Assembly: GCF_018223345.1 (NCBI RefSeq)
Contig: NZ_CP073587.1
Location: 1,151,001-1,215,000 of the forward strand
Direction of reading: 5' to 3'
Source: Shewanella yunxiaonensis
Lineage (GTDB): Bacteria > Pseudomonadota > Gammaproteobacteria > Enterobacterales > Shewanellaceae
Length of the DNA: 64,000 nt
Shown: positions 17,914-27,470 of the stretch, piece by piece
Layout of the letters: each line of letters starts with the position of its first letter
Numbering within the stretch: position 1 is the first letter of the stretch
Translations under genes and position numbers: made by a program
The notes under the pieces: generated by a model
The model's input: only the letters and a program-made list of their open reading frames with translations
The model's database searches: none
Told to the model about the DNA's origin: nothing

Positions 17914-19089
17914 ATGTTTAATACCCCTTTTTCTCCATGGCCTTCTTTCTCTCAAGAAGAGGCTGATGCAGTAAGCCGTCTGCTTTTGTCCAATAAGGTA
18001 AACTATTGGACTGGTAATGAGTGCCGTAAATTTGAAAAAGAGTTTGCTGAGTGGGCTGGTACTGAATTTGCCATTGCCTTGAGTAATGGTACGTTAGCAC
18101 TAGATGTAGCTCTTAAAGCTCTTGGTGTCGGTATTGGCGATGATGTGATTGTCACGCCACGTACCTTCTTGGCTTCAGCTTCAACAATCGTTAACGCTGG
18201 TGCAAATCCTGTATTTGCTGATGTTGATCTCAATAGCCAAAACATCACGGCTGAGACGATAGAAGCCGTTTTGACTCCAAATACCAAGGCTGTGATTGTG
18301 GTTCATTTAGCTGGTATGCCTGCAGATATGGACCCAATTATGGCGCTGGCTAAAAAGTACTCCTTCGCAGTAGTTGAAGATTGTGCACAAGCACATGGGG
18401 CGAGGTATAAAGGACGAAGTGTAGGTTCTATCGGTCATATTGGGGCTTGGAGCTTCTGTCAAGATAAGATTATGACCACTGGCGGTGAGGGGGGAATGGT
18501 GACCACCAATAATAAAGCCCTGTGGCAATTTATGTGGGCGTATAAAGACCACGGTAAAAGCTTCGATGCTGTTTATAATCGCAAACATCCTGCGGGATTT
18601 CGTTGGTTACATGAAAGCTTCGGTACAAACTGGCGTATGATGGAGATTCAGGCTGTGCTAGGCCGTATTCAATTGACACGAATGCCGCAATGGACGGCAC
18701 AACGTCAATTTAATGCTTCAAAACTAGATGAGGCTGTTAAAGATTTATCTGTCGTGCGTATGGTCAATGTTCCAGAGTACAGTGAGCATGCAGAATATAA
18801 GCATTACATGTTTGTGCGTCCCGAAAATCTGGCTGATGGTTGGACGAGAGATAGAATCGTTGACGCAATCATGGAGCAAGGTGTACCAGCTTATCAAGGT
18901 AGTTGTTCAGAGGTTTATTTAGAAAAAGCATTTGATAATACACCATGGCGGCCAAAACATCGTTTAGCTAATGCAGTAGAACTTGGTCAGACTAGTTTGA
19001 TGTTTTTAGTTCATCCAACACTGACAACAGAAGAAATCAATAAGGCCTGTAAAGTAATTCGAAGCGTTTTATTATCCGCGCAAAAGTAG
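17914..19089 (+). CDS. DegT/DnrJ/EryC1 aminotransferase (PglE-like)
   Basis: PLP-dependent sugar aminotransferase predicted to add the 4-amino group to a UDP-4-keto-6-deoxy sugar. Family landmarks: SNGTLALDVALKALGVGIGD, VVEDCAQAHGARYKG, the PLP lysine in SFCQDKIMTTGGEGGMV, and FGTNWRMMEIQAVLG. Length (391 residues) is normal. In the pathway its substrate would come from the PglF/WbpM-like dehydratase at 19518 and its product would be acylated by the PglD-like enzyme. Base composition returns to that of the flanking genes from here on. Confidence 0.92.
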   Translation: MFNTPFSPWPSFSQEEADAVSRLLLSNKVNYWTGNECRKFEKEFAEWAGTEFAIALSNGTLALDVALKALGVGIGDDVIVTPRTFLASASTIVNAGANPVFADVDLNSQNITAETIEAVLTPNTKAVIVVHLAGMPADMDPIMALAKKYSFAVVEDCAQAHGARYKGRSVGSIGHIGAWSFCQDKIMTTGGEGGMVTTNNKALWQFMWAYKDHGKSFDAVYNRKHPAGFRWLHESFGTNWRMMEIQAVLGRIQLTRMPQWTAQRQFNASKLDEAVKDLSVVRMVNVPEYSEHAEYKHYMFVRPENLADGWTRDRIVDAIMEQGVPAYQGSCSEVYLEKAFDNTPWRPKHRLANAVELGQTSLMFLVHPTLTTEEINKACKVIRSVLLSAQK

Positions 19090-19517
19090 CTCTATTTTTG
19101 CTATCTATTGGGATATGTCGCCTTGTCACCTGTTCCACATAACAATGCGTTTATTTGAATTGTCTCAATTTTCCAAATGGCGTGGCTTTAGTGTCTCAGG
19201 CGGTTTCTCAGCGTCGGCGATGGTCTGAGAGCCGCTTTACAATTCCGGCGTAAACGATATAGTTCGTATCGAACGCGTACCTTGACGTTTTAGGTGATGA
19301 CAACCCTCATAATCAGTTACTGATCTCAAGTACTAGCACTAACTCTGAAATGCCGCTGATTTCCTAGACGCCGTCTAGTTAGATTTGGAGTGGACCTCGT
19401 TCAAAAGATCCTTTTAGAGCGGTACCTGTGCTAGCATGTTGGTCTTAGCAATTGTGCACGATTCGCGTACATTTTAACTCGTTGTACATTATGAATTTTC
19501 TTTCTTTTGGAGCGAAA
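19090..19517. other. Gene-free gap with an insertion-element end relic
   Basis: No open reading frame of note. Contains two TGTCTCA heptamers (19161, 19192), a GC-rich imperfect palindrome around 19190-19235 (GTCTCAGGCGG / CTGAGAGCCGC) and, at 19386-19410, a match to the terminal repeat of the IS3 element at 21.8-23.0 kb (core TGGACCTCGTTCA). The Shine-Dalgarno of the next gene (TGGAGCG) lies at 19508. Confidence 0.6.
19386..19410 (+). repeat. Solo relic of an IS3-family terminal repeat
   Basis: The sequence TTGGAGTGGACCTCGTTCA is the reverse-complement match, with one substitution, of the right terminus of the intact IS3-family element ending at 23037. Only the terminus is recognisable here; the adjoining orfA start is not. 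Confidence 0.55.
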
Positions 19518-21467
19518 ATGGATTTTTTGCAATTTTTGTTTAGTTTAAAACGTAATCAGAAACGTGCAGTCAGTCTCGTTATTGATGCATTGTTTTTGAG
19601 TCTAGCTTTTTGGTCTGCATTGCTCGTTCGTATTGATGACATTGCTGTACTGGCAAACCCTCAACATTGGTTGCTGCTTTTTATCGTCGTTCCTTTGAGC
19701 TTAGTGGGTTTTGCGAAATTAGGCTTATATAGGGCGGTATTGCGCTATATGGGGTTGCAAGCCATTACGGCGATCGGTGTCGGCGTGTTGCTTTCGGCCA
19801 TAATGTTGGTCCTTTTTGCATTTTATATTGTTGACGGGCAGTTGCCGCGAACTGTGCCAATAATTTATGCATCATTTTCTTTAGTGTTTATTGGTGGCTC
19901 TAGGGCTATTGTACGCTCATTGGTTGGTTCGGGTTTGAAACGTGTAGGGGAGCCTGTAATTATTTATGGTGCCGGCGTCAGCGGCCGGCAGTTGTTCACT
20001 GCCTTGGCGCAAAGTCGTGAATATTATCCGTTTGCGTTTGTCGATGATGACGAATCTCTTCATGGTACCGTGATTCAAGGTGTTCATGTTCATTCCCCCT
20101 CTATTATTCGTAATTTAGTTAAGCAAAAATCTGCAACCAAGATACTACTTGCTATACCTAGTGCATCTCGCTCTCGTCGTCAGGCCATTTTGGAGCAGTT
20201 GCAATCGTTAGCCATACAAGTGCTGACATTGCCCGCTATGGCTGATTTGGTGAGTGGTAAAAAGCTTTATAGCGACATTAAAGAAGTTGAAATCGATGAT
20301 TTGCTCGGTCGCGATTGTGTGACTCCCAGAGCTGATCTGTTGGCAGCCAATATCCGTAATAAAGTCGTGATGGTGACCGGGGCTGGGGGCTCTATCGGTT
20401 CCGAGCTATGCAGGCAGATCCTGAAGCAATGTCCTAAAAAATTGGTGTTGTTCGAGTTGTCTGAGTTTGGCCTTTATTCCATTGATCGTGAACTTAATGC
20501 TATCGCTAAAGAGCTTTCTCTTGACGTGCAAATATATCCGATGTTGGGTTCAGTGCAGCGGGAGAATCGAGTTCAGGCGGTCATGGAAGCTTTCGAGGTG
20601 CAGACAGTTTATCATGCTGCGGCATATAAACATGTTCCGCTTGTCGAGTATAACGTTGTGGAAGGTGTGCGTAACAATGTGTTCGGAACCTTATACACTG
20701 CTCAGGCGGCTATTGCGGCAAACGTTGAAGTATTTGTATTAGTAAGTACAGATAAAGCAGTTAGACCCACCAATGTCATGGGGACAACTAAACGTATGGC
20801 TGAGTTGGTCTTGCAAGCTCTGTCAGATAAGGGGGGGCCTACTCGTTTTAGTATGGTTAGATTTGGTAATGTATTAGGCTCTTCTGGATCTGTTGTTCCA
20901 CTATTCAGAACGCAGATTGCCAATGGTGGTCCTGTTACAGTAACTCATCCAGAAATTACTCGTTTCTTTATGACCATACCTGAAGCTTCTCAGCTGGTGA
21001 TACAAGCAGGTGCAATGGGTAAAGGCGGGGATGTTTTTGTGTTAGATATGGGCCAGTCAGTAAAGATTATTGATTTGGCAACTAAAATGATTCGACTAAG
21101 TGGCTTTGAAGTAAAAGATGATAACCATCCTGATGGTGATATCGTTATTGAATTTACAGGCTTGCGGCCAGGTGAAAAGCTTTATGAAGAGTTGCTTATT
21201 GGTAACAATGTCACTGGCACTGAGCATGAGCGGATCATGACGGCAAATGAAGCCTTCTTAACGTGGGGACAACTTGAATCGATCTTGGAACGATTAGATA
21301 AAGCTTGTCATGGATTCCAGCATGAAGTGATAAGAGATATTCTTCTTTCTACACCGACTGGCTTTAATCCAACTGATGGTATTTGTGACTTAGTTTGGCA
21401 ACAGAAAGCTGACAAAAAACATAGTAGTGGCGCAGATAGCAGCAATGTCGTTCCCTTAGTTTCCTAG
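19518..21467 (+). CDS. UDP-sugar 4,6-dehydratase, WbpM/PglF/FlaA1 long form
   Basis: Membrane-anchored NDP-sugar dehydratase making UDP-4-keto-6-deoxy-GlcNAc. About 649 residues: four N-terminal membrane helices (to about residue 140), a first nucleotide-binding-like domain (IYGAGVSGRQLF), then the SDR domain with VTGAGGSIGSELCRQ and STDKAVRPTNVMGTTKR, where the usual catalytic tyrosine is replaced by methionine as in WbpM. I chose ATG 19518 with TGGAG upstream; an in-frame GTG at 19452 adds a non-conserved extension. It feeds the aminotransferase at 17914. A strong terminator follows at 21664. Confidence 0.93.
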   Translation: MDFLQFLFSLKRNQKRAVSLVIDALFLSLAFWSALLVRIDDIAVLANPQHWLLLFIVVPLSLVGFAKLGLYRAVLRYMGLQAITAIGVGVLLSAIMLVLFAFYIVDGQLPRTVPIIYASFSLVFIGGSRAIVRSLVGSGLKRVGEPVIIYGAGVSGRQLFTALAQSREYYPFAFVDDDESLHGTVIQGVHVHSPSIIRNLVKQKSATKILLAIPSASRSRRQAILEQLQSLAIQVLTLPAMADLVSGKKLYSDIKEVEIDDLLGRDCVTPRADLLAANIRNKVVMVTGAGGSIGSELCRQILKQCPKKLVLFELSEFGLYSIDRELNAIAKELSLDVQIYPMLGSVQRENRVQAVMEAFEVQTVYHAAAYKHVPLVEYNVVEGVRNNVFGTLYTAQAAIAANVEVFVLVSTDKAVRPTNVMGTTKRMAELVLQALSDKGGPTRFSMVRFGNVLGSSGSVVPLFRTQIANGGPVTVTHPEITRFFMTIPEASQLVIQAGAMGKGGDVFVLDMGQSVKIIDLATKMIRLSGFEVKDDNHPDGDIVIEFTGLRPGEKLYEELLIGNNVTGTEHERIMTANEAFLTWGQLESILERLDKACHGFQHEVIRDILLSTPTGFNPTDGICDLVWQQKADKKHSSGADSSNVVPLVS

Positions 21468-21663
21468 CTTAGTTGGAATAACACTAAGATATGAGATACT
21501 GTTCATGAGAAAAAGCTCAGTAAAATTTTCTTAATTTGGGTTTTCCTAGCAATCTGTAACATGCTCATATTAAGTACATAATCTGGATAATTTGCGTACG
21601 ATCTAGGTTGGATAGCATTTCAGATGGAAAGGATGATTAATATTTGCCCTCAGATAGGGCTAG

Positions 21664-21690
21664 GCCGCCTTCATAGAAGGCGGCTTTTTA
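21664..21690 (+). terminator. Rho-independent terminator after the WbpM-like gene
   Basis: Perfect 9-bp stem GCCGCCTTC / GAAGGCGGC with an ATA loop, followed by TTTTTA. It marks the 3' end of the main polysaccharide transcription unit. Confidence 0.85.
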
Positions 21691-21705
21691 ATTTGGGGCT
21701 TCTTG

Positions 21706-21788
21706 ATGAGTATAGATTTAATGCTGCTTGGCGCTGCAGGTCAGATTGGTATGAGTTTGACTCAACAAGCTGAAGCGACGGGCATGAG
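21706..21788 (+). pseudogene. Truncated 5' fragment of an NAD-binding sugar-enzyme-like gene
   Basis: An ATG at 21706 opens MSIDLMLLGAAGQIGMSLTQ, which looks like the first strand and glycine loop of an NAD(P)-binding protein (RmlD or epimerase type). It is cut after about 28 codons by the IS3 element at 21789. Joining the flanks across one copy of the ATGAG duplication gives only a few more codons before a stop, so the gene was already degraded or short before insertion. Function cannot be assigned. Confidence 0.45.
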
Positions 21789-21805
21789 TTGGAATGGCCC
21801 GTATT

Positions 21806-22645
21806 TCATTGACACCCTGATGCCTCAAAATAAGGCTGTTCAAATTGTTCCGGGCTCATACCGCCGAGGTGACTGTGCCTACGCTTACGATTATAAAACA
21901 CTTCGATATAGTCAAAGATATCGGCTCGAGCTAAATCGCGTGTTTTATAGATGCGCTTTTTAATCCGTTCTTTCTTCAAACTGCTGAAAAATGATTCGGC
22001 TACCGCGTTGTCCCAACAGTTCGCTCTGCGACTCATACTGGGCGTGAGGTCATGAGTCCGACAAAAGCGATGCCAATCGTCACTCCCATACTGAGAGCCT
22101 TGGTCCGAATGTACCATAACCGTTCCTTTGGGTTTACGTTTCCAAACAGCCATCAGGAGCGCGTCAATCACAATCTCTCGGGCCAAGGTCGGTTTCATCG
22201 ACCAACCGACGATATTCCGGGCATATAAATCCATGACTACGGCAAGGTATAACCAGCCCTGCCAAGTGCGTATATAGGTAATGTCGGTTACCCACACTTG
22301 ATTTGGCGTGGTGACATTAAACTCCCGCTGTAGCAAGTTAGGCGTCACAATTGAAGGCCGTCCTGCGCCATATCGATGCCGTTTATAGCCCCGTACCGCT
22401 TTGATGTCATGATGACGCATGATCTTCAGTACGCGATTCTTACCGACGGTTTCTCCGAGTTCTCTGAGATCAAGATGGATACGCCGATAACCATAGACTC
22501 CATGACTGGCACCATAAGAGTCCCTGATTAGCTTGAGGATACGAAGGTCCTCCAGCGCTCTATCTGACAGCGGCTGTTCAACCCAAAAGTAATAGCCAGC
22601 CCTGGCAACACCGAGTATGCGGCACATAACCGCAATGCGAAACAT
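21806..22645 (-). CDS. IS3-family transposase OrfB (DDE integrase)
   Basis: The catalytic half of the transposase. An HTH_21-like region (YGYRRIHLDLRELG) precedes the rve core with the DDE residues in QVWVTDITYIRTW, VMVHSDQGSQYGS and CWDNAVAESFFSSLKKE, and the C-terminal YNRKRRHSHLGGMSPEQFE. Expected to be made as an OrfAB fusion by -1 frameshifting; the apparent start at 22645 follows sequence that continues open upstream in the same frame. Confidence 0.93.
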   Translation of the reverse strand: MFRIAVMCRILGVARAGYYFWVEQPLSDRALEDLRILKLIRDSYGASHGVYGYRRIHLDLRELGETVGKNRVLKIMRHHDIKAVRGYKRHRYGAGRPSIVTPNLLQREFNVTTPNQVWVTDITYIRTWQGWLYLAVVMDLYARNIVGWSMKPTLAREIVIDALLMAVWKRKPKGTVMVHSDQGSQYGSDDWHRFCRTHDLTPSMSRRANCWDNAVAESFFSSLKKERIKKRIYKTRDLARADIFDYIEVFYNRKRRHSHLGGMSPEQFEQPYFEASGCQ

Positions 22646-22674
22646 ACGACGATGTTCGTTAATGAACTGGTACT

Positions 22675-22977
22675 TTACTCTGGCTGGCTTGCAAAGTACC
22701 TTGCGGCCTCGGTGTGCCCCTCGGGTATTTTTAAAATGTCTCTTTCTTCTTCAGCACGCTTGAGTTGAGAACGTAATTGAAGGATTTCCTTTTTAGCTTC
22801 GATCAACTCGTTGTCTTTTGAGTGCTCGGGTGATGGGCGGCAGGCTTTAACCCACTTATAAAGGCTGTGCTGGGATACCCCTAAATTCTCAGCAACTTCA
22901 CTGATTGAGTATCCCCGATCAATGACCTGTCTTACTGCTTCATCTTTAAATTCGGGGCTATATCTCTGATTGCTCAT
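22675..22977 (-). CDS. IS3-family transposase OrfA
   Basis: Helix-turn-helix DNA-binding half (RYSPEFKDEAVRQVIDRGYS, VAENLGVSQHSLYKWVK) followed by a leucine-zipper-like segment. Its end reads ERDILKIPEGHTEAARYFAS; in close relatives the IS3 group reads ERDILKKA-YFA, so seven extra codons appear to be inserted exactly where the A-rich slippery site normally lies. This could reduce frameshifting and transposition. Confidence 0.9.
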   Translation of the reverse strand: MSNQRYSPEFKDEAVRQVIDRGYSISEVAENLGVSQHSLYKWVKACRPSPEHSKDNELIEAKKEILQLRSQLKRAEEERDILKIPEGHTEAARYFASQPE

Positions 22978-23240
22978 GGCTGTTCTCCTATGCTCAAATA
23001 ATAGTCATAGGGTGTCTACTGAACGAGGTCCATTCCAATGAGGCTAAAAGTCGTCTAGTGAAGTAGTGGCGATTCAATGGGTCGACAATGTGGAAAATAG
23101 TGAATACCAGAATTGGATAGCTCAGCAGTATGAAAATCGCGGATAACGCAAAAATGAATTGTGTAAGTTTTATTGAAATCATTAAGGTGTAAACTTCACC
23201 AAAACCAACTGAATCCCTTTATTGCTGGAGACAAATTTAA

Positions 23241-24578
23241 GTGAAAGAACGGAAATTTTTTGGTACCGATGGCATTCGTGGCAAAGTCGGTGAAGGCAAA
23301 CTGACCACAGAGCTTGCGCTCAAATTAGGTTGGGCTGCAGGCCGAGTGTTATCACGCATAGGTACTAAAAAGGTATTAATAGGTAAGGATACCCGAATTT
23401 CAGGCTATATGTTTGAGTCAGCACTTGAGGCCGGCTTATGTGCAGCAGGGCTTGATGTCATGCTAATGGGGCCTATGCCAACACCCGCAGTCGCATATCT
23501 TACACGGACTTTTCGTGCTGAAGCAGGGATTGTCATTAGTGCGTCACATAACCCTTATTATGACAATGGCATCAAGTTTTTCTCTGCTAATGGCACCAAG
23601 CTTGATGATCAGCTGGAATTGGATATTGAAGCGGAACTTGAGCGTCCGATAGATTGTGTCGAATCAAAACTTTTGGGGAAAGTATCACGTATCACTGATG
23701 CTGCAGGACGCTATATCGAATATTGCAAAGGCCATTTCCCATCTTCGCATTCTCTTGAAGGGCTGAAGATGGTGATTGATTGTGCTCATGGTGCAACGTA
23801 TCACATCGCTCCCAGTGTCTTTCGAGAACTAGGTGCTGAGGTTATCGTGATTGGTGCAGAGCCTAATGGTACCAATATTAACGACCAAGTTGGCGCAACC
23901 TCTATGGGTGCCATTTGTAAAGCGGTTGTCGAGAATCATGCAGATCTTGGCATTGCGTTAGATGGCGACGGTGATCGAATTATGATGGTGACTAAAGACG
24001 GTCAAGTCGTTGATGGTGATCAGATCCTCTATATATTAGCCAGTGACGCATATCACCGGGGCACGTTATCGGGTGGCGTAGTTGGCACTCAAATGTCAAA
24101 TTTAGGTCTGGAACTTGCGCTTAAGGAATTAAATGTTCCATTTGCTCGGGCGAAGGTTGGCGACCGTTATGTAATGGAGCTTCTCGCTGAAAAAGGTTGG
24201 CGTATCGGTGGTGAGAATTCCGGTCATATTGTGAATTTAGATCACTGCACTACCGGCGATGGTATTGTGGCTGGTATCCAAGTCCTTGCTGCAATGCAGC
24301 GCAGACAAGTTACATTAGAGCAGTTGATAGAACCCATCACTCTGTTGCCTCAGGTGCTAATTAATGTGCGCTTTAACGGGGATAAAAATCCATTACAACA
24401 AGATGCCGTTAAGCAATCAGTTGCCGCAGTGGAAGAGCAGCTTGGAGATTCAGGGCGCGTGTTACTGCGAAAATCTGGTACAGAGCCACTGTTGCGCGTT
24501 ATGGTTGAGGGCGAAGATAAAGGGAAAGTACAACAATTTGCTGAGCAGATTTGTGATGTCATCAAATTGGCGGTGTGA
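23241..24578 (+). CDS. glmM: Phosphoglucosamine mutase
   Basis: Interconverts glucosamine-6- and -1-phosphate for UDP-GlcNAc synthesis. Starts at GTG 23241 ([18 protein letters not shown]) with CTGGAG upstream. Phosphohexomutase landmarks: the phosphoserine loop [17 protein letters not shown], the metal loop [12 protein letters not shown], the sugar loop GGENSGHIV and the phosphate loop [15 protein letters not shown]. Length 445 residues is normal. The housekeeping glmM of gammaproteobacteria usually sits with ftsH-folP; this copy, ending the polysaccharide locus, may be a paralogue that boosts GlcNAc precursor supply. Confidence 0.95.
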   Translation: MKERKFFGTDGIRGKVGEGKLTTELALKLGWAAGRVLSRIGTKKVLIGKDTRISGYMFESALEAGLCAAGLDVMLMGPMPTPAVAYLTRTFRAEAGIVISASHNPYYDNGIKFFSANGTKLDDQLELDIEAELERPIDCVESKLLGKVSRITDAAGRYIEYCKGHFPSSHSLEGLKMVIDCAHGATYHIAPSVFRELGAEVIVIGAEPNGTNINDQVGATSMGAICKAVVENHADLGIALDGDGDRIMMVTKDGQVVDGDQILYILASDAYHRGTLSGGVVGTQMSNLGLELALKELNVPFARAKVGDRYVMELLAEKGWRIGGENSGHIVNLDHCTTGDGIVAGIQVLAAMQRRQVTLEQLIEPITLLPQVLINVRFNGDKNPLQQDAVKQSVAAVEEQLGDSGRVLLRKSGTEPLLRVMVEGEDKGKVQQFAEQICDVIKLAV

Positions 24579-24648
24579 TTAACCAATGGAATTTGGTTGT
24601 TTATAGCACAATGTTTACTGGCATTTCCCAACATCAAAATCTCAACTG

Positions 24649-24712
24649 ATAACAATTTGGTGAGATACGCCTTTAGGATATCTGTGGGGAAATGTTGGTG
24701 AGATAATTGTTA
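24649..24712. repeat. TTGGTGAGATA repeats between glmM and the integrase
   Basis: Two direct copies of TTGGTGAGATA (24657 and 24695) are enclosed by an inverted pair ATAACAATT (24649) and AATTGTTAT (24704). A related GGTGAAAATCTCACC palindrome lies upstream of the integrase start near 27441. Such arrays near a tyrosine integrase can be arm-type or attachment sites, but this is only suggestive. Confidence 0.3.
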
Positions 24713-24737
24713 TTCAAACCCAGATAAGACATCTATA

Positions 24738-24776
24738 AAAAATCGCGGCTGACTTGAAAGTTAGCCGCGATTTTTT
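24738..24776. terminator. Bidirectional terminator between glmM and the integrase
   Basis: AAAAAATCGCGGCTGAC pairs with GTTAGCCGCGATTTTTT around a short loop, with A- and T-runs on both sides; serves the convergent glmM (+) and integrase (-). Confidence 0.85.
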
Positions 24777-25645
24777 ATGCCATCACATTATGCAGGCTGA
24801 GCCATACAGCCTTCACGCATCAACTTACTGAACGCCAAACCATCCTGACGTGACGCATTGGCCACATACGGCGCATATACGTTAAACAATAACTTCGTAT
24901 CGCTGTGACCCAACATCTGTGAGATATAGAGCTGGTTCTCATGCGCCGCAATATGCAGCACGGCAGCTGTATGCCGGGTTTCGTAGGGGCGACGAATGAG
25001 ATTTGCCTTTTTCAGTGTCGGATACCACAGTTTAGTGCTGACGAAATGGGTGTCGAGTGGTTTACCCTGGTGAGTAAACACAAACTTGGCATCGCAGCGC
25101 TGGCGCTCCTTCAGTCGTGTGAACACATCAAAAAGTGTGTCGCACATCCTCAGATCCCGCCGGGACTTGGGGGTCTTCACATCCCCGAGTTCTCCATTCA
25201 CTAAATTCTGCCGAATGCGGATCAAACGATGGTCAAAATCAATGTGTTCCCATTGCAGGCCATGAATTTCGCAGCTGCGCATCCCGGTCCAGAAGCGCAC
25301 GATAAAATAATCACGCCATTCAATCTCAACGGTATCCAGAAACTTTTGTACTTCCACAATCGTCATCGGGTGTGAATCCGCGCGTTCTTCTTTCAGGGCT
25401 TTGTAACGCCGGAGCGGGTAGGTGAACTGATGCTCTTCTGCCGCCAGGCTTAAAATCGCCACCAAGGGCCAGAGGATGCCATTAATGCGACGGTTAGACA
25501 GTTTGCGCTGCCCGTATTGGTCCTGCTCAGTCATCAAATCTTCACGAAAATAGTCCACCTGTGCCAGATTAATTTCCGAGATCAGCGTATTGCCAAATTT
25601 GGGCATGAGGTAACGGTTGTAGTTGCCCCCACCAAAACGGACAGC

Positions 25646-26461
25646 TTAACTCGCCACTTTAAGAGCTCGATACTCTCTAGGTGACATCATTTTCAATCCA
25701 CTGTGTGGGTGGTAATTGTTGTAATCGTCAAACCATTCAGCGAGCTTTGCAAGCACCGTGGCTGCGTCTGGACGGTCGTTCAGGTATACATAATCTCGTT
25801 TAAACGTCTTCACGAAAGCTTCTGCCATGCCATTGCTTTGCGGGCTTCTAACTGGCGTCGTGCACACCTTAAAACCGAGTGACTTGGCGAACTGCCGTGT
25901 TTCTTCGGCGATATAACAACTGCCATTATCGGTTAACCATTCGACGGTATGTGGCAACTCTCGGACATCTCCGAAGCGCTGTTCCATGCTTTCAACCAAA
26001 ATGTCTTGAACCATGTCAGCGCGGATACCCGTCGTTGTGGCTACATAACTCATAATTTCACGATCACAGCAATCTAAGCTAAATGCCACGCGCACTTTTT
26101 CTTTGTTCCAGCACGTTATTTCAAAGCCATCTGAGCACCAGCGAGTGTTTGGGTGCAACGTAATAACCTGACCGTCATGAGCGCGGTGCTCACTTACACG
26201 ACCGGTATGTTTGCGTAACAGCAAGTTGTTTTGTTGCATCAGGCGATAGACGCGTTTTGGATTCACTCGCGTAATTACATGCTGCTCTGCTTTCAACTGG
26301 CGATTTAAATGCGCAGTAATCCGGCGATAGCCGTTGCTTTCACGCTCCTCGCAGATGTCGATTATTAACGGCAATAACAGCGCATCATCAGCCTTGTTGT
26401 AGCGTACTGAGCGGCCTTCTCGGCGCACGGACAAACGTTGGTATAAGTTCGAACGCGACAC
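25646..26461 (-). CDS. IS2-group-like transposase OrfB
   Basis: Catalytic integrase core: RVYRLMQQNNLLLRKHTGR, DDE residues in RWCSDGFEITCW, EWLTDNGSCYIAEETR and SNGMAEAFVKTFKRDYV, then the C-terminal HSGLKMMSPREYRALK. Probably translated as a fusion with OrfA by -1 frameshifting at the A6G heptamer (26530-26536, read on the minus strand); the frame is open upstream of the nominal start. Confidence 0.93.
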   Translation of the reverse strand: MSRSNLYQRLSVRREGRSVRYNKADDALLLPLIIDICEERESNGYRRITAHLNRQLKAEQHVITRVNPKRVYRLMQQNNLLLRKHTGRVSEHRAHDGQVITLHPNTRWCSDGFEITCWNKEKVRVAFSLDCCDREIMSYVATTTGIRADMVQDILVESMEQRFGDVRELPHTVEWLTDNGSCYIAEETRQFAKSLGFKVCTTPVRSPQSNGMAEAFVKTFKRDYVYLNDRPDAATVLAKLAEWFDDYNNYHPHSGLKMMSPREYRALKVAS

Positions 26462-26475
26462 GCCAAGAGCCGCAG

Positions 26476-26862
26476 CTACTCGGAGGACAGGGAATCGTCC
26501 GGTGGTAGCAATGGCATGCGCGATATCAACTTTTTTGACTGGGCTATCTCCAGCGCCTCTTTTAGAATTTCGGTTTCCATCGTTTTACGGCCGAGCAACT
26601 GCTCAAGCTGTTTCACTTTCTTTTGAAGCGCCTTATGGTCTGCAGCACTGACGACTTCGTCACCAGACTGGATAGCAGACATACCACCATCTTGCATGAG
26701 CTTTTTCCACTTAAACAATAGACTCGGGGTTATGCCGTTTTGCCTGGCAACCAGCGAAACCGAATAGCCCGGCTGCATAGTCATGGCAACGAACTTTGCT
26801 TTTTCTTGCGGAGTATAACGACGGCGACGTTGTTCGCCAGTAATAATTTCAATACGTTCCAT
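26476..26862 (-). CDS. IS2-group-like transposase OrfA
   Basis: 128-residue DNA-binding protein: HTH (RYTPQEKAKFVAMTMQPG, SVSLVARQNGITPSLLFKWKK) then a coiled coil (LQKKVKQLEQLLGRKTMETE) and EILKEALEIAQ typical of IS2/IS51-type OrfA. Starts at ATG 26862 with AAGGAG five bases upstream. An intact AAAAAAG slippery heptamer near its 3' end supports frameshift expression of OrfAB. Confidence 0.9.
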   Translation of the reverse strand: MERIEIITGEQRRRRYTPQEKAKFVAMTMQPGYSVSLVARQNGITPSLLFKWKKLMQDGGMSAIQSGDEVVSAADHKALQKKVKQLEQLLGRKTMETEILKEALEIAQSKKLISRMPLLPPDDSLSSE

Positions 26863-27470
26863 AGACACTCCTTAAAGATAGGTCTAAGCCTATCGCTTAA
26901 CTAATGAGTGTCCGTTTTAATTGGGGGCTATTACAACGGTCGAGAGTATTGCGTACGGTGCTCTCGTAGCTGCTTTTCCACTTGGCTTTCTGCCGCTCAA
27001 ACCATTCATTGGCGTAGGTATCAAAGAACGGATACAGGCGGTCAGGATGCTTTTCTCGTTGCAAGGATTCAAACAAGGCAACCTTTTTACTGCGGGGAAA
27101 ATAATCGCGGTACTGGAAGGTACCAAGATCGATTTCCGCATTCATCTGCTTTAGTGTCGCTTTGGCTTGATTAAGATTCTTGGGGGTTGCCATCATTTTC
27201 GTACCTTCACGAAAACGACGACCAAACAAATGAAGATCGAACTGAATACGTCCGTTCGGGCGCACGCGAATATGAGCCATCATGGCCTCCATCAAATAGA
27301 TCTGTCCCTCTCCGATGGATTTCGCTAAGATCGCGCCATCGGCTGAGTTGGGTTTAAGAGCCTGGCAGCCGGTACGGGGTAGGGTGGTTGCCGCCACTCT
27401 GCCCCAACTGCTTCTTCGATTTTCTAACAGCATAACTATTGGTGAAAATCTCACCTACCATATTACTCAA

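Larger units (their letters stand above)
21789..23037 (-). mobile_element. IS3-family (IS3 group) insertion sequence
   Basis: About 1249 bp. Both ends carry related inverted repeats of about 30 bp (TGGAATGG at 21790 and CCATTCCA to 23037, each with an inner GACACCCT/AGGGTGTC block). The flanks carry ATGAG at 21784-21788 and again at 23038-23042, a plausible 5-bp target duplication. It encodes orfA and orfB on the minus strand. At least four terminal relics of the same element occur elsewhere in the window. Confidence 0.85.
25618..26935 (-). mobile_element. IS3-family (IS2-group-like) insertion sequence
   Basis: 1318 bp with terminal repeats that start TGTAGTTGCCCCC on the left and end GGGGGCTATTACA on the right, continuing into shared AAAACGGACA. 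Perfect 5-bp target duplication ACGGT at 25613-25617 and 26936-26940. Carries orfA and orfB on the minus strand and interrupts the integrase gene. A 5-bp duplication suits the IS2 group. Confidence 0.93.
24788..27280 (-). pseudogene. Tyrosine-recombinase integrase split by an IS3-family insertion
   Basis: The N-terminal part (27280 down to 26941; MAHIRVRPNGRIQFDLHLFG, a DUF3596-type arm-binding region) and the C-terminal part (25612 to 24788) are separated by the element at 25618-26935. Joining them across one copy of the ACGGT duplication restores the frame exactly (NTLDRYLMPKFGNTLISE). Catalytic residues are intact: Arg in WTGMRSCEIHGLQW, Lys in VKTPKSRRDL, YETRHTAAVLHI, and LGHSDTKLLFNVYAPY with the nucleophile tyrosine. 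The start at 27280 has GGAGG five bases upstream. The uninterrupted gene would encode a phage- or island-type integrase of about 390 residues; as it stands it is inactive. Confidence 0.9.

Noticed and set aside
19452..19517. N-terminal extension of the WbpM-like protein from GTG 19452
   Set aside because: The ATG at 19518 has a Shine-Dalgarno and begins just before the first membrane helix; the extension is not conserved-looking.
21706..21963. An 86-codon frame running from the truncated sugar-enzyme fragment into the IS3 element as one gene
   Set aside because: The second half is the antisense of the transposase gene; only the first 28 codons are native.
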